Source: F23-D06 sp963603365
GTDB lineage: Bacteria; Bacteroidota; Bacteroidia; Bacteroidales; WCHB1-69
DNA: 64,000 nt
Reading direction: 5' to 3'
Assembly (NCBI GenBank): GCA_963603365.1
Contig: CAVCMI010000001.1
Coordinates: 1 to 64,000, forward strand
Shown here: positions 8,152-18,351 of the stretch, one piece after another
Layout: each line of letters opens with the position of its first letter
How positions within the stretch are numbered: the first letter of the stretch is position 1
The notes under the pieces: generated by a model
The model's database searches: none
What the model was told of the DNA's origin: nothing
The model's input: the letters and a program-made list of their open reading frames with translations, nothing else
Position numbers and translations under genes: made by a program

Positions 8152-11100
8152 TTATCGTTTGGTGAACGGTTTTACAACCGTACCCTTGTCGGTAATGATC
8201 CGTACAAAGTACATGCCGTTAGCCAGACCGTCAGCAGAAAGCACTGTCGTGTGGCTGTTCACTTGCTGCACGCGGAGAGTCTTGCCGTAAACGTCATAGA
8301 CCTCAATTCTTTCAATCATGCAGTTGCTGTTAGCTATAGTCACGTGGCTGCTGGTGGGGTTAGGATAGAGTTTGGTTTGAGCAAGCATATAATCCTCGAT
8401 GCCATCGGGCAGTGTAGTGAAGTTCACCGTGTTGGATTGCGCGCTCTCAACAGTGTCGCAGTTGGCCACCATGTAAGCCTCGTAAGTGCTTTCAGCCATT
8501 AAATCTGTGAGAACGTACGGAGACGGTGCGGTAATATTCACTGTCGTCCAAGCATCCGTGCCTTTTCTGTAATAGAGTGTCCAGCTGTCGGGGATTCCTT
8601 CTTGTGCCCAGTTCAGCGTTGCGCTGTTCACGTCAACGTTAGAGACTGTCAAGACGGGGGCATGGCAAGTGTCGCCCGGTTGAGGTTGAGGTCCAGGGCC
8701 GGCAACGGCAGCCACCATAACGCTGTCGAGGTAGATGTAAGCATCTCCGTAACCATAATTGCTCGTGCCTTTGAAGACGATACGTGCGGTCTGGTTATCG
8801 TAAGCTGAGAGGTCATACGACTTACGGGTCCATTCTGTTGCACCGGTAAGACCTGATTCGAGCAAGGTGCGTGTGCCGGCAGCCTCAATATAGACGGAGA
8901 AGTCGCCGCCCGTGGGGTTCATATAGTAGAATGAGAGTGCCACATTCTGCGTAAAGTTCAGCAGCGGAGTCTTAAGGTAATTAACAACGTCCTCGTCATT
9001 CATGTATGAGTCGAACCTGACGCATCCGCCTTCAACGCCTTCTGTTTCTGCTGTGTACCCCCAAGGGTTAGAAACTACGCCCTCGGTTTCGTCGTTGTCC
9101 CAGCATGTGGGGATGCTGCCCGAAGAAAGGTTGTTGAAGAGTTCTACGAACGGGAGGTCAGAAGCAACGCATGCTGTGGAGAATGTGACAGGGCCAGTCC
9201 AATGGCTGACATCGCCGCCGCTGCAGTCAGATTGTACGTAAACATCATAAGCGGTAGCAGGCGTAAGGCCGGTCAAAGAGTAAGGATTAACGGTAACTGG
9301 AACTGTTGTGCCGGAGCCTTGTGTAAAGCCGGCAGGGCCATATTCAATGTTCCAAGCAGTAGCAGTTCCGTTCTCTGTCCAGGAGATGACGGCAGAGTTT
9401 GCGGTGGTTGAAGTAAAGGAAAGACCGGAAGGTCTTGCGCATGTGACAGGCTCATCCACAACCAGATTGTCGATGTGGAGGTCGTTGTCGCCGTTGCTGA
9501 CCGTTGACTCGGCGTAGAAAGCGATGCGGACAGTCTGTCCGGCGAACTGTGCCAGCGAGATGCTCACCTGGTCGCCCGTATTGGAAATGTGGTTAAAGAC
9601 ATAGTCACCTGTGCCTGTATTGTTCCAGACGGTGGCGTTGCTCATATTCCAGGTTGTGCCGCCATCGGTTGAAATCATCACAATGAAGCGGTCATCAAGC
9701 TGTCCGGCGGTGTCTTCAACCGGGTTCGAGTTACTGAAATCGGTCAAGGCAAGGTCAAACATGAGCGTCGGGGTCGTCAGCGCTGACAAGTCGATTTCGG
9801 GCGTTACCAGCCAATATTTAATCGTTGTACCATAGATGTTGATGCCGGCATGTCTCAAACCGAAAGCATTTGTCTTGGAAAAGATCCAGCCGCTGGTGGT
9901 AGTTGTAAGGTTAGCCGTGTGTGTAACCGTATCTGAAGGAATGCCGATATAGCGTTCCCAGCAACGCGGCAATGTCGTGAAACTGTCAAAGTCTTGACTA
10001 TATGGAGCAACAAAGGCATCACATTCCGTATAGAATTCTGCCATATTGGAATAGAGCGTGTCCGTTCCGCAAAGAGAGCCGACGCGCACTTCATATTCCG
10101 TAGAAGGCTCAAGTCCTGTAATGGTGTAGGCGGCTGACATAGTGTTGGTGGCCTCGGTCCAAGCGGATTGACCCGTCATCCTGTATTCTACAACCCAACC
10201 GTTGTCGCTGGAGTTGTCGTTCCAAACCAGTTCTGCGTCGGTAGCCGTAGCGCCGTTCACGACAAGCAACGGATAGGTGCAGTCAGATTCAGAACAGCTC
10301 GTGACGAATGTGATATCGGGGACAGTTGCAGACGTGCTGGAACTAACAGCCGCAGGACTGGATGGCAGGATGTCAGAGCCGTCCTGATACCAATATACGG
10401 TATTACCTGACGTGGGGGTATGGGCTCTCCAGTAGACACCGTTGTAAGAACCCGTATTGTTATCAACAGCGACAACGAGGTTGCTGGTGCCGTCATATAC
10501 GAACGGGGTGTTGAACGGGATGGCTACCCAACCGCTGGTAATGTTCATCGTGTGGGCAATGGCAACCTGCTGCATGTTGGCAACCGGTATGTAGTTTGTA
10601 GTGCTCAATGAGGTTTCGTTTGTATGAGCAATATAAACATCCAACGTGCGCGGCAGACTGCTCTGCGAAGTGGCATAGAAAGCAATACCTCTGATAGTGT
10701 CCAAACCTGTCAAGTCTGATGCCGGGTAGATGGTCTGAGAATAACCATAGTTGAAGTTTGCCTGGAACGGTGAACCAGAAATAGTCTGAGACCCTGTGCC
10801 TGAAATCCCGATGCCGCATACGGGAGTGGTGAATGTAAGCGTACGGGATGCAGAAGTGTCAGCATCGTCGTCGCAAAGTGTACGCAGCTGCACGTTGTAG
10901 GTCGTGGAGCTCGTGAGGCCGGTCAGGAAGCAATAGTTTTCGGATGTGGTTATCGTTGTCCAGGAAGTCTGGTTGCTCGGTCTGTAAGAAATCATTACAG
11001 AAGAGAAGGGCAGGCTGCCCGTGTTGCCCAATTCCCAGGAGATGGCTGCGGTGTTAGTACTGATTGAAACAACCTGTGCATTGACTACCGGTGAACAGCT

Positions 11101-14100
11101 TACTCCCGTGGTGAAAGAGGAAACCAGGCTCCATTGCGAAGTGGCGCCGCCGCAGATTGATCGAACCCAAACGTAATAGGTGGTTTCGCTACGCAAGTCC
11201 TGGAATGCCATCGTAGTGTCGAATACCGTTTCCGTGACATTTGCGGCATCGTCTATCTGGTTGCTGACACCATAGAGCACCTCGTAACTGTCAGCCTCTT
11301 GGCAGCCTGTCCAGTTGGCTGTTGCACCGTTATAGGTGATGTCAGCAAACGTAATGTCATTAGGACGGGAACAAGAAGGCATCTCGTCCACTTCTAAATT
11401 AGCAATGTGGATGTCATTGTCACCGTTGCTGACCGTTGACTCTCCGTAGAAAGCGATGCGGACAGTCTGTCCGGCATATTGGGCCAAAGAGAGGACAACC
11501 TGACGTCCGGTGTTGGGAATTTCATTATAACGGTAGTTTGCAGATGAGTCACCCCAGACGGTGGCGTTGTTGGCACGCCAGGTTGCACCGCCGTCGGTAG
11601 AGACGATCACCATGAACTTGTCATCCGGGGCGTCTGCTGCCGGATTCTCGGTGTTGTACTTTGTCAATGCCAAGTCAAAGATGAGAGCCGGATCCGTAAG
11701 AGCAGAAAGGTTAATTTCAGGAGAAACCAGCCAATCGCGACGCGTGGTTCCATAATTGTTCAGTTTAGGATGGCCTATGCTGAATACGTTAGAAGAATTG
11801 AAAGACCAATAGCCGCCAGACACCAATGTTGCGGAGTCGGCGAAGACGAGAGAGGCGAGTCCGGTGTATTTCTTCCAGCAAGCCGACGGGTTACTGTTGA
11901 AGCCGGCAAAGTCTTCCGTATAAGGAGCATTTACAGCATCACATTCTGTCGTGAAGGCCGTGTTGATGCTCTCGCTGACAGCGTCGCCACAGTTGGTTCT
12001 TACATATATTATATAGTCTGTATTGCCGGAAAGTCCGGTCAAAGTGTGTGTCGTGTCGGTGATGGTTTCCCAAACGGCATCGGCAATGTCTGTAACGGTG
12101 TCAGCAACGCAAAGGACATCCCAAGCCGTTTCATCTCCGCTCGGCGTGATGGTGACATTGGCAGTAGATGCCGTGATGCCAGATACTGCTACACCGTTAG
12201 GACGCAGACATGTAGGAATGTAGTCGATATGGATGTCATCAAGATACATACTGAAATAGGTTCCGTTGGCGGTATCAATTATGCTCTTGATGGCTACATA
12301 ATGGCCGTTGCCGGCATATTGCGAGAAGTTGACTTCATATTCTGTCCATGTGGAAGATACGTTAACACTGTCAACAGGCACGAAGGTGTTGCCGTCTGAC
12401 GGGTCGCTCATAATACCTACGACAACGAAACCGTAACCGGAACTCTTTTTGCCCCAGAAACGGGTGAATAGCTGGTTCATTTGCACGTCGTTGTCAAGTT
12501 CGGGAGAGACCGCATACGTCGCCATGTTTCCGCTGTATGTTGACTGATAGAAATAGAGTCCGTTAGGCGCACTATGATTTGTTGTGGAGATGTAAGGATA
12601 GTTTGTGCCGGCAGCGCGGATGCGACTCCAGCAGTCAGGATACGGATAGGTGCCGTAGGTGGTAGCATAGGAGTCAAAGTTTTCGTCTATCGGGAGAGAG
12701 GAAATACCGCAAGCGGTTTTGGCAGAAACTGATGAAGAAACTGACGAGGTATCTCCGACACCGCATAGCGCTCTCACCGTGAAAGTGTATTCCGTATTGG
12801 ATTCCAGACCCGTAACTGTAACAGAAGGCGTACCGCTGGCTTCAACGGCGACGGGCTCTTCCGTTCCGGAAACATATTCCACAATCCAATCGGTGGCCGT
12901 TCCGGTTTCTGTCCAAGACAGGTCAATGGTTGAGCTTGTGCTGTTAGAGGCTGTCAGGTTTTTGGGTTTCAAACAAGTTACAGGTTCCGATACCAGCAGA
13001 TTGTCAATGTGCAGATCATTGTCGCCGCCTGATTGCGTTGACTCGCCGTAGAATGCGATACGGACAGTCTGTCCGGCAAATTGCGTCAAGGGGACACTCA
13101 CCTGCTCGCCAGACGTGGCGATATAGTCGTAGCGGTGTGCGGCAGTGGCGGTGTTGTCCCAGATGGTAGCTGTGGACATATCCCAGGTTGCGCCGTTGTC
13201 TGTAGATACCAGTACGATGAAGCGGTCATCCTGCTGACGAGTGGAATCTGCTATCGGGTCTGAACTGTTGTATTTTGTCAAAGCCAAATCAAATGTAAGG
13301 GTCGGAGAGTTCAGCGAACTAAGGTCAATGGCAGGCGTAATCATCCATGCATGACGGTCTGTTCCATAGATGTTCATGGCTGCATGTGTCAATCCAAAAG
13401 CAGTCGTTCTGGTAAAAATCCAGCCGTTTGACGGATCAGACAGGTCTGAAGTGTGCGTAACCGTGTTGGACGCTGCACCGGAATAGAAATCCCAGCACGG
13501 CGAAACCATTGTAGAGAAGGACTCAAAATCCTCGGCATACGGAGCAACAATTGTGAAACATTCTGTCCATGCAGACATTGTTTCTGTCCAGAGCGTGTCG
13601 TCCATACAAATAGAGCCTACTCTGAAGTTATAGTAAGATGAATTGTTAAGGTCCGTAATGGTGTAAGAGGTGGAGGTGGTAGTAGCGGCTTCCGTCCATT
13701 CGGTCTCGGAATACGGTTTGTACTCCACTACCCATTCGGTGTCGTCACTGCCGGCAACCCAGACAAGGTCTACGGTGGTAGCTGTAACGCCGGTCAGCGT
13801 AGCCATCGGAGCGGTACAGTCAGGAACAATGCAGTTTCCGATAAAGCGGATGTCCGGCACGAGATCCGTCACACCGCTGTTGCTGGCAGTTGGGCTGCCC
13901 GGCTGAGTGTTTATATAATCATCGTACCAGTAAACAGCGTTGCCTACGTTTGCATTATGTCCTGCAAAATTGAAAGAGGCGTATCCGCCCGTGTTGTTGT
14001 CAACGGCAACAACGATGTTGCTGCTGCGGTCATAAACAAAAGGTGTGTTGAACGGAATGACAACCCAACCGGGAGTGCTCACGTCAAGTGTATAGGTGTC

Positions 14101-15711
14101 TGCCTTTTTAGACATGTTGCTTACAGCAATGTAGTTGCTGGTGCTTAACGTGGTCTGGTTGGTGTGTCCGATATAAAGGTCGATGGTACGGCTTGTATAA
14201 CTCGTGGTCTTAACGTAGAATGCAATGCCTGTAATGGTATCCACACTTGTGAGTTTTGATGCCGGATAGATGGTTTGCGAATAGCCATACTTATAGTTGG
14301 TGTGGAAAGGCACATATATGCTATTAGAAGAATGGTCTTCTCCGACTTCGCCACAATTTGGTACGACTACCGACAATGACTGCACAGAAGCGGTATCGTT
14401 GTCATTGTCGCACAGCGTGCGGATGCTGACACTGTAAGAGGAGCCGGGATTAAGGTCTGTGAGGAAGAAGTAGTTGTCGGTCGTGGTTTCAGAAGTCCAT
14501 TGGGTCTCGTCGGTCTGTTTGTATTGAATCAGCACAGAGGAGGGGTCCAGCCCCACATTCTCGTTCAATTCCCAGGTGATAAGAGCCTTATTGGTGGAGA
14601 CATCTGCAACGCGGGCATTCAGCACAGCAGCGCAACGTGCCGTAGTGGAGAATGTAACGGTCTTGACAGCGGCGGTATCGTTGTCGTTGTCGCACAGCGT
14701 ACGCAGACGAACGGTATAGCTGGTAGAGGGATCAAGGTTGGTGAGGTTGTAATAATCATTAGCGGTAACATCTGTCGTCCAGTCGTTGTCTCTTGATGCT
14801 TTGTACTCAATCATAACAGAAGAGGGAAGCAGACCGATGGTGTCAACCGTGTTCCAGGAGATGAGAGCCTGGTCGAAACCTATTTCCGAAGCGGCGGCAT
14901 TTGCTACCGGTGCACAACTTACTTGGGTAGTAAAATTGAAAGAAGAAGACCAACGGGCAGAATCCGTGCCGCAGATAGAACGCACCCATACATAATAGCG
15001 GGTCTCGCTGTTGAGGTTTGTCAGCGTTAACGTAGAAGAAGGAGCATTTACTACCACGGCATTCTCGTCGCGGGTGCTGCCGGTACTGTATGCTACCTGA
15101 TAGCCCGTGGCGTTTTCACAGCCCGTCCAGGAGAGGTCGGCGCTGTTGTAGGTGATGTTGTCGACCATAATGTCGCCAGAAGCCGTGCAATTTGAGGCAG
15201 CCGATACGTTGATGTCGTCAAGAAACCAATAGTAAATAGTAGACGTCGGCTGATGGCGGAAAGCGATGTAGCTGCCTGCGGGCGCACCCGTAAAGGAGAC
15301 CGTGAACTCTTGACATCCGCTGAATTGACTCACATTGTAAGTAGCCACGGGCGTAAAGGTGGTGGATCCCGTCAACGAGGTCACATATCCTACCTGAAAT
15401 GATCCGCAACTTGAATAAGTGCCTTCCGGTTTGGTGCTGAATGTCAACTCTACATTGCTGATTTCCACATTCAAAGCCGGCATTGCCACCATATTGTCGG
15501 TAGCGCCGGAAAACTTCAGGCTGTGTGTGCCGCCGCATGCATACGATGATGACGTATATACGGCCACCGAACCCGATGAGGAAATGTGTGTCCACCCTGT
15601 CGGCAGACCAGAACTCAGGCTTTCAAAGTCCTCGGTGTAGTAACTTTGAGCCTGCAAAGCCCACGGCAACATCATCAATGCCGAAAGCCATAATAGAAAA
15701 ATTTTTTTCAT
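8152..15711 (-). CDS. Giant T9SS-exported multidomain protein (FN3 and jelly-roll/cleaved-adhesin modules)
   Basis: A 2519-residue secreted protein. A signal peptide covers residues 1-22 (ending ALQAQ). By eye there are about eleven fibronectin III domains (recurring SW...EY...L...T.Y...V...C pattern) alternating with six jelly-roll modules of the cleaved-adhesin/MAM type (recurring opening PY.EDF.SF and closing GQTVRIAFYGES...DNDLHIDNL). Two copies of another module share YGYSQTIYPAS and YIN/SNY..V. The last ~75 residues are a T9SS type A sorting domain: KLYPNPTSSHVTI, YDVYGK, LANGMYFVRI. No catalytic domain is recognised, so adhesion or surface-layer function is the best inference. Related repeats are similar even at DNA level, which makes recombination and assembly errors possible. 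Confidence 0.93.
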   Translation of the reverse strand: MKKIFLLWLSALMMLPWALQAQSYYTEDFESLSSGLPTGWTHISSSGSVAVYTSSSYACGGTHSLKFSGATDNMVAMPALNVEISNVELTFSTKPEGTYSSCGSFQVGYVTSLTGSTTFTPVATYNVSQFSGCQEFTVSFTGAPAGSYIAFRHQPTSTIYYWFLDDINVSAASNCTASGDIMVDNITYNSADLSWTGCENATGYQVAYSTGSTRDENAVVVNAPSSTLTLTNLNSETRYYVWVRSICGTDSARWSSSFNFTTQVSCAPVANAAASEIGFDQALISWNTVDTIGLLPSSVMIEYKASRDNDWTTDVTANDYYNLTNLDPSTSYTVRLRTLCDNDNDTAAVKTVTFSTTARCAAVLNARVADVSTNKALITWELNENVGLDPSSVLIQYKQTDETQWTSETTTDNYFFLTDLNPGSSYSVSIRTLCDNDNDTASVQSLSVVVPNCGEVGEDHSSNSIYVPFHTNYKYGYSQTIYPASKLTSVDTITGIAFYVKTTSYTSRTIDLYIGHTNQTTLSTSNYIAVSNMSKKADTYTLDVSTPGWVVIPFNTPFVYDRSSNIVVAVDNNTGGYASFNFAGHNANVGNAVYWYDDYINTQPGSPTASNSGVTDLVPDIRFIGNCIVPDCTAPMATLTGVTATTVDLVWVAGSDDTEWVVEYKPYSETEWTEAATTTSTSYTITDLNNSSYYNFRVGSICMDDTLWTETMSAWTECFTIVAPYAEDFESFSTMVSPCWDFYSGAASNTVTHTSDLSDPSNGWIFTRTTAFGLTHAAMNIYGTDRHAWMITPAIDLSSLNSPTLTFDLALTKYNSSDPIADSTRQQDDRFIVLVSTDNGATWDMSTATIWDNTATAAHRYDYIATSGEQVSVPLTQFAGQTVRIAFYGESTQSGGDNDLHIDNLLVSEPVTCLKPKNLTASNSTSSTIDLSWTETGTATDWIVEYVSGTEEPVAVEASGTPSVTVTGLESNTEYTFTVRALCGVGDTSSVSSSVSAKTACGISSLPIDENFDSYATTYGTYPYPDCWSRIRAAGTNYPYISTTNHSAPNGLYFYQSTYSGNMATYAVSPELDNDVQMNQLFTRFWGKKSSGYGFVVVGIMSDPSDGNTFVPVDSVNVSSTWTEYEVNFSQYAGNGHYVAIKSIIDTANGTYFSMYLDDIHIDYIPTCLRPNGVAVSGITASTANVTITPSGDETAWDVLCVADTVTDIADAVWETITDTTHTLTGLSGNTDYIIYVRTNCGDAVSESINTAFTTECDAVNAPYTEDFAGFNSNPSACWKKYTGLASLVFADSATLVSGGYWSFNSSNVFSIGHPKLNNYGTTRRDWLVSPEINLSALTDPALIFDLALTKYNTENPAADAPDDKFMVIVSTDGGATWRANNATVWGDSSANYRYNEIPNTGRQVVLSLAQYAGQTVRIAFYGESTVSNGDNDIHIANLEVDEMPSCSRPNDITFADITYNGATANWTGCQEADSYEVLYGVSNQIDDAANVTETVFDTTMAFQDLRSETTYYVWVRSICGGATSQWSLVSSFTTGVSCSPVVNAQVVSISTNTAAISWELGNTGSLPFSSVMISYRPSNQTSWTTITTSENYCFLTGLTSSTTYNVQLRTLCDDDADTSASRTLTFTTPVCGIGISGTGSQTISGSPFQANFNYGYSQTIYPASDLTGLDTIRGIAFYATSQSSLPRTLDVYIAHTNETSLSTTNYIPVANMQQVAIAHTMNITSGWVAIPFNTPFVYDGTSNLVVAVDNNTGSYNGVYWRAHTPTSGNTVYWYQDGSDILPSSPAAVSSSTSATVPDITFVTSCSESDCTYPLLVVNGATATDAELVWNDNSSDNGWVVEYRMTGQSAWTEATNTMSAAYTITGLEPSTEYEVRVGSLCGTDTLYSNMAEFYTECDAFVAPYSQDFDSFTTLPRCWERYIGIPSDTVTHTANLTTTTSGWIFSKTNAFGLRHAGINIYGTTIKYWLVTPEIDLSALTTPTLMFDLALTDFSNSNPVEDTAGQLDDRFIVMISTDGGTTWNMSNATVWNNTGTGDYVFNHISNTGDQVSISLAQFAGQTVRIAFYAESTVSNGDNDLHIDNLVVDEPVTCARPSGLSFTSTTANSAVISWTENGTATAWNIEYGPAGFTQGSGTTVPVTVNPYSLTGLTPATAYDVYVQSDCSGGDVSHWTGPVTFSTACVASDLPFVELFNNLSSGSIPTCWDNDETEGVVSNPWGYTAETEGVEGGCVRFDSYMNDEDVVNYLKTPLLNFTQNVALSFYYMNPTGGDFSVYIEAAGTRTLLESGLTGATEWTRKSYDLSAYDNQTARIVFKGTSNYGYGDAYIYLDSVMVAAVAGPGPQPQPGDTCHAPVLTVSNVDVNSATLNWAQEGIPDSWTLYYRKGTDAWTTVNITAPSPYVLTDLMAESTYEAYMVANCDTVESAQSNTVNFTTLPDGIEDYMLAQTKLYPNPTSSHVTIANSNCMIERIEVYDVYGKTLRVQQVNSHTTVLSADGLANGMYFVRIITDKGTVVKPFTKR

Positions 15712-15841
15712 AACGATTTTAGTTTGTTGATATTTAATGAGTTATAATTGTTATCAATATCTATTTCACCAATTTTTTCAAGGTCGCAAATGTAAAAAAA
15801 AGAATGACACCTCATTATTTTTTCTTTGGGGACAAAAATTG

Positions 15842-15849
15842 TACTTTTG
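15842..15849 (+). promoter_or_regulatory. Aldehyde dehydrogenase promoter (-7 TACTTTTG)
   Basis: TACTTTTGCG on the plus strand, 22 bases before the ATG at 15872. It excludes the ATG at 15737 as the real start. Confidence 0.55.
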
Positions 15850-15871
15850 CGCTTCTAAAGAGAGTGCAAAG

Positions 15872-18271
15872 ATGACAGATCCTGAAATCACAGACAAGAT
15901 ATCCATAATGCGGCAATTCTTCTGCAATGGCGGAACCAGGAGTGTTGCGCAGCGTAAGATTATGATTGACAGACTGTACAAAAGCATACGGCGGCATGAG
16001 CAAGACATTGCGGAGGCTCTTGCTGCCGACCTGCACAAGTCTGGCTTTGAGTCATACGCCACCGAAACGGGCATTGTATTGCACGAGTTGAAGACGCTAC
16101 GGCGAAATATGGTCCGGTGGTCAAAGCCTGTTCGCCGGCGCACGCCGCTGACGCTCTTTCCGTCGCGCAGCCGCATCGTGAAAGAGCCTTACGGTGTGAC
16201 TTTGGTGATTGCGCCATGGAACTATCCGTTCCAGTTGCTGTTCAACCCGCTGGCGGCGGCGGTGGCGGCAGGCAACTGTGTGGCGCTGAAGACCTCTCCA
16301 GACGCGCCGGCCACCGCCGCCTTGGCCGAGACCATCGTGCAGGAGGTCTTCCCGCCAACGTGGGTAACTGTATTCCACGGACACCGCGACATGAACCAAA
16401 AACTGCTGGCGGAACGTTTCGACTACATTTTCTTTACGGGCAGTCCCGCTTTAGGGCGCGTCGTGATGGAGGCCGCCGCCAAGCACCTTACGCCTCTAAC
16501 GCTCGAGTTGGGCGGCAAAAGTCCCTGCATCATAGATGAAGACGCCGACCTCACCGTTGCCGCGCGCCGCATCGTGTGGGGCAAATGCCTCAACAGCGGT
16601 CAAACCTGCATCGCCCCCGACTACCTGATGGTGCACCAGTCGGCAAAGACTGCATTCCTGCAAGCGTTCAAGGCGGCAGTGCACGATATGTTCGGACACA
16701 ACCCCCAGCTGTCGCCCGACTATCCGCGGATTGTTTCAGACAAGGCCATGCGGCGGCTCACGGGTTACCTCAACACCGGACGGATTGTAATTGGCGGGCG
16801 CTACGACCTCCAAGACCGGTACATTGAACCTACCATCATCGAGGAAGTGCCGGCAGACGCGTCTGCCATGCAAGAGGAAATCTTCGGGCCTGTATTCCCT
16901 CTCATCGAATTTGAACAGACCGGCGAGGTCATCGACTTCATAAACCGCCGAGAGAAGCCGCTTGCGCTCTATTATTTCACCCAAAGCACAGAAAAGGCAG
17001 AGACAATGCTGCGAGAAACCTCATCCGGCGGTGTCTGCATCAACGACACCGTCATCCACTGCGCCAATGCCAACGTGCCCTTTGGCGGCGTTGGCAACAG
17101 CGGTATGGGACGATATCACGGCAAGTATGGGTTCGACACTTTCTCACACGAAAAAAGCGTAATGCTGTCCCCAGGAAAGTTAGACATCAAAATCAAATAC
17201 CCTCCATATTCCGGAAAACTCAAGATGGTTAAACGGCTGATGTGTCTGTTTCTCGTCGCCGGTGCCCTCCTTGCCTGCACGGCAGGATGCAATGGATGCC
17301 AACGACAAAACAAAGTGACACTGCCTCAACGCACCGAAGAACAGAAAAAAGAATCCAAAACCGTAAACCTCAAGACTGTGCGCTACGAGCAACTGCTCTT
17401 CTCCATCGACAGCAAAAAACTGGCCGAAGGCGTCCGCAAACTCCACGGTCAGGTGCCAGAAATCCTCATCGCCGACAATTGCTGGAACAATCAGGCTATG
17501 ATGGCAGGACTGAAATCCTATCTTTCCGACCCCGTCATCAAAGAGATCTACAGCGCAACACAAAAAGAATTCCCCAACCTTGACGAAGTGAAACTGGAAC
17601 TGGACAAGGCTTTCGGCATCTATCTCTCCCACTTCCCCGACGACACCTTGCCCGTCGTCTATACCATGATGTCGGGGCTCGACTTCAGCGTACCCTCTGT
17701 GTGGGGCTATGGCAACGACCTCTTCATCAACCTCGACATGTATTTGGGCAAAGACTACGCCAATTATGCCAAAGCCGGCATGCCGAAATATATTGCCGAA
17801 CGGTGCGACCGCAAATACATCGCCTCTGACTGCTTCACCAAGGCCATAGCATACCGTCATCTGTCAGACAAAACCCCCGTTACCGCTCTTGACTATATGA
17901 TTGCAGAGGGGAAAAAACTGTTTCTCACCCAGACAATGTTCCCTAAAAAGGCGCCTCAAGACATCATTGGCTACACCGACGAACAGTGGAAATGGATTAC
18001 CGGACACGAAGCCGCCGCATGGCAATATCTTATACAGAAAAACAAACTCTATTCCAAAGAAGACAAAACCATACGTCAACTGGTGGAAGAGACGCCGTTC
18101 ACACGCGACTTCGGCAATCAGTCGCCCGGACGCGTGGGGTGCTACTTCGGGTGGAAAATCGTGCAGTCGTATATGCAAAACCACGGCGGCACTACCCTGC
18201 TGGAACTGATGCAAAACCCGGAAGCGCAAAAGATACTCTCCGAATCCTATTTCAAACCTAACTTGCGATAA
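15872..18271 (+). CDS. Aldehyde dehydrogenase in frame with a GldB-like lipoprotein (799-residue fusion)
   Basis: Residues 1-451 form a complete class-3-type aldehyde dehydrogenase: NAD-binding APWNYPF around 114-120, general base Glu212 in LELGGKSP, nucleophile Cys246 in GQTCIAPD. The typical family ending YPPYSGKLK follows. Without a stop the frame continues at Met452 into a lipoprotein signal peptide (MVKRLM...AGALLAC) and a ~348-residue GldB-like domain (see separate entry). Members of both families are normally separate proteins. A cytosolic dehydrogenase on the N side of an export signal is topologically awkward, so either the downstream part is made from an internal start, the product is membrane-anchored, or a stop codon was lost. 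The open frame reaches 15737, but the promoter at 15842-15849 makes 15872 the start. Confidence 0.8.
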   Translation: MTDPEITDKISIMRQFFCNGGTRSVAQRKIMIDRLYKSIRRHEQDIAEALAADLHKSGFESYATETGIVLHELKTLRRNMVRWSKPVRRRTPLTLFPSRSRIVKEPYGVTLVIAPWNYPFQLLFNPLAAAVAAGNCVALKTSPDAPATAALAETIVQEVFPPTWVTVFHGHRDMNQKLLAERFDYIFFTGSPALGRVVMEAAAKHLTPLTLELGGKSPCIIDEDADLTVAARRIVWGKCLNSGQTCIAPDYLMVHQSAKTAFLQAFKAAVHDMFGHNPQLSPDYPRIVSDKAMRRLTGYLNTGRIVIGGRYDLQDRYIEPTIIEEVPADASAMQEEIFGPVFPLIEFEQTGEVIDFINRREKPLALYYFTQSTEKAETMLRETSSGGVCINDTVIHCANANVPFGGVGNSGMGRYHGKYGFDTFSHEKSVMLSPGKLDIKIKYPPYSGKLKMVKRLMCLFLVAGALLACTAGCNGCQRQNKVTLPQRTEEQKKESKTVNLKTVRYEQLLFSIDSKKLAEGVRKLHGQVPEILIADNCWNNQAMMAGLKSYLSDPVIKEIYSATQKEFPNLDEVKLELDKAFGIYLSHFPDDTLPVVYTMMSGLDFSVPSVWGYGNDLFINLDMYLGKDYANYAKAGMPKYIAERCDRKYIASDCFTKAIAYRHLSDKTPVTALDYMIAEGKKLFLTQTMFPKKAPQDIIGYTDEQWKWITGHEAAAWQYLIQKNKLYSKEDKTIRQLVEETPFTRDFGNQSPGRVGCYFGWKIVQSYMQNHGGTTLLELMQNPEAQKILSESYFKPNLR
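17225..18271 (+). other. gldB: GldB-like lipoprotein section with its own likely start
   Basis: This is the second half of the fused frame. Starting at the ATG at 17225 it gives 348 residues with a lipoprotein signal (hydrophobic run then LLAC). The body matches the GldB-type gliding-motility lipoprotein family as I recall it: an ADNCWNN region, YGNDLFINLDMYLG, PKYIAERCDRKYIA, and a late GHEAAAWQYLIQ. GldB proteins sit in the inner face of the envelope and occur in Bacteroidetes with T9SS. An ATG five codons further (17240) is an alternative start. No promoter box is visible just before it, so expression would depend on the dehydrogenase message. Confidence 0.65.
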
Positions 18272-18318
18272 AAAACAAATAAATAATAAATATTTTGTGG
18301 GAATAATAATTTTTTTAT

Positions 18319-18326
18319 TATCTTTG
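18319..18326 (+). promoter_or_regulatory. ssb promoter (-33 TTTG, -7 TATCTTTG)
   Basis: TATCTTTG at 18319-18326 with TTTG at 18294-18297, a 21-bp spacing. It is one of the best matches in the window to the Bacteroidetes promoter and lies 26 bases before ssb. Confidence 0.75.
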
Positions 18327-18351
18327 CCGCAAACTTTAAAAACAAAACACT

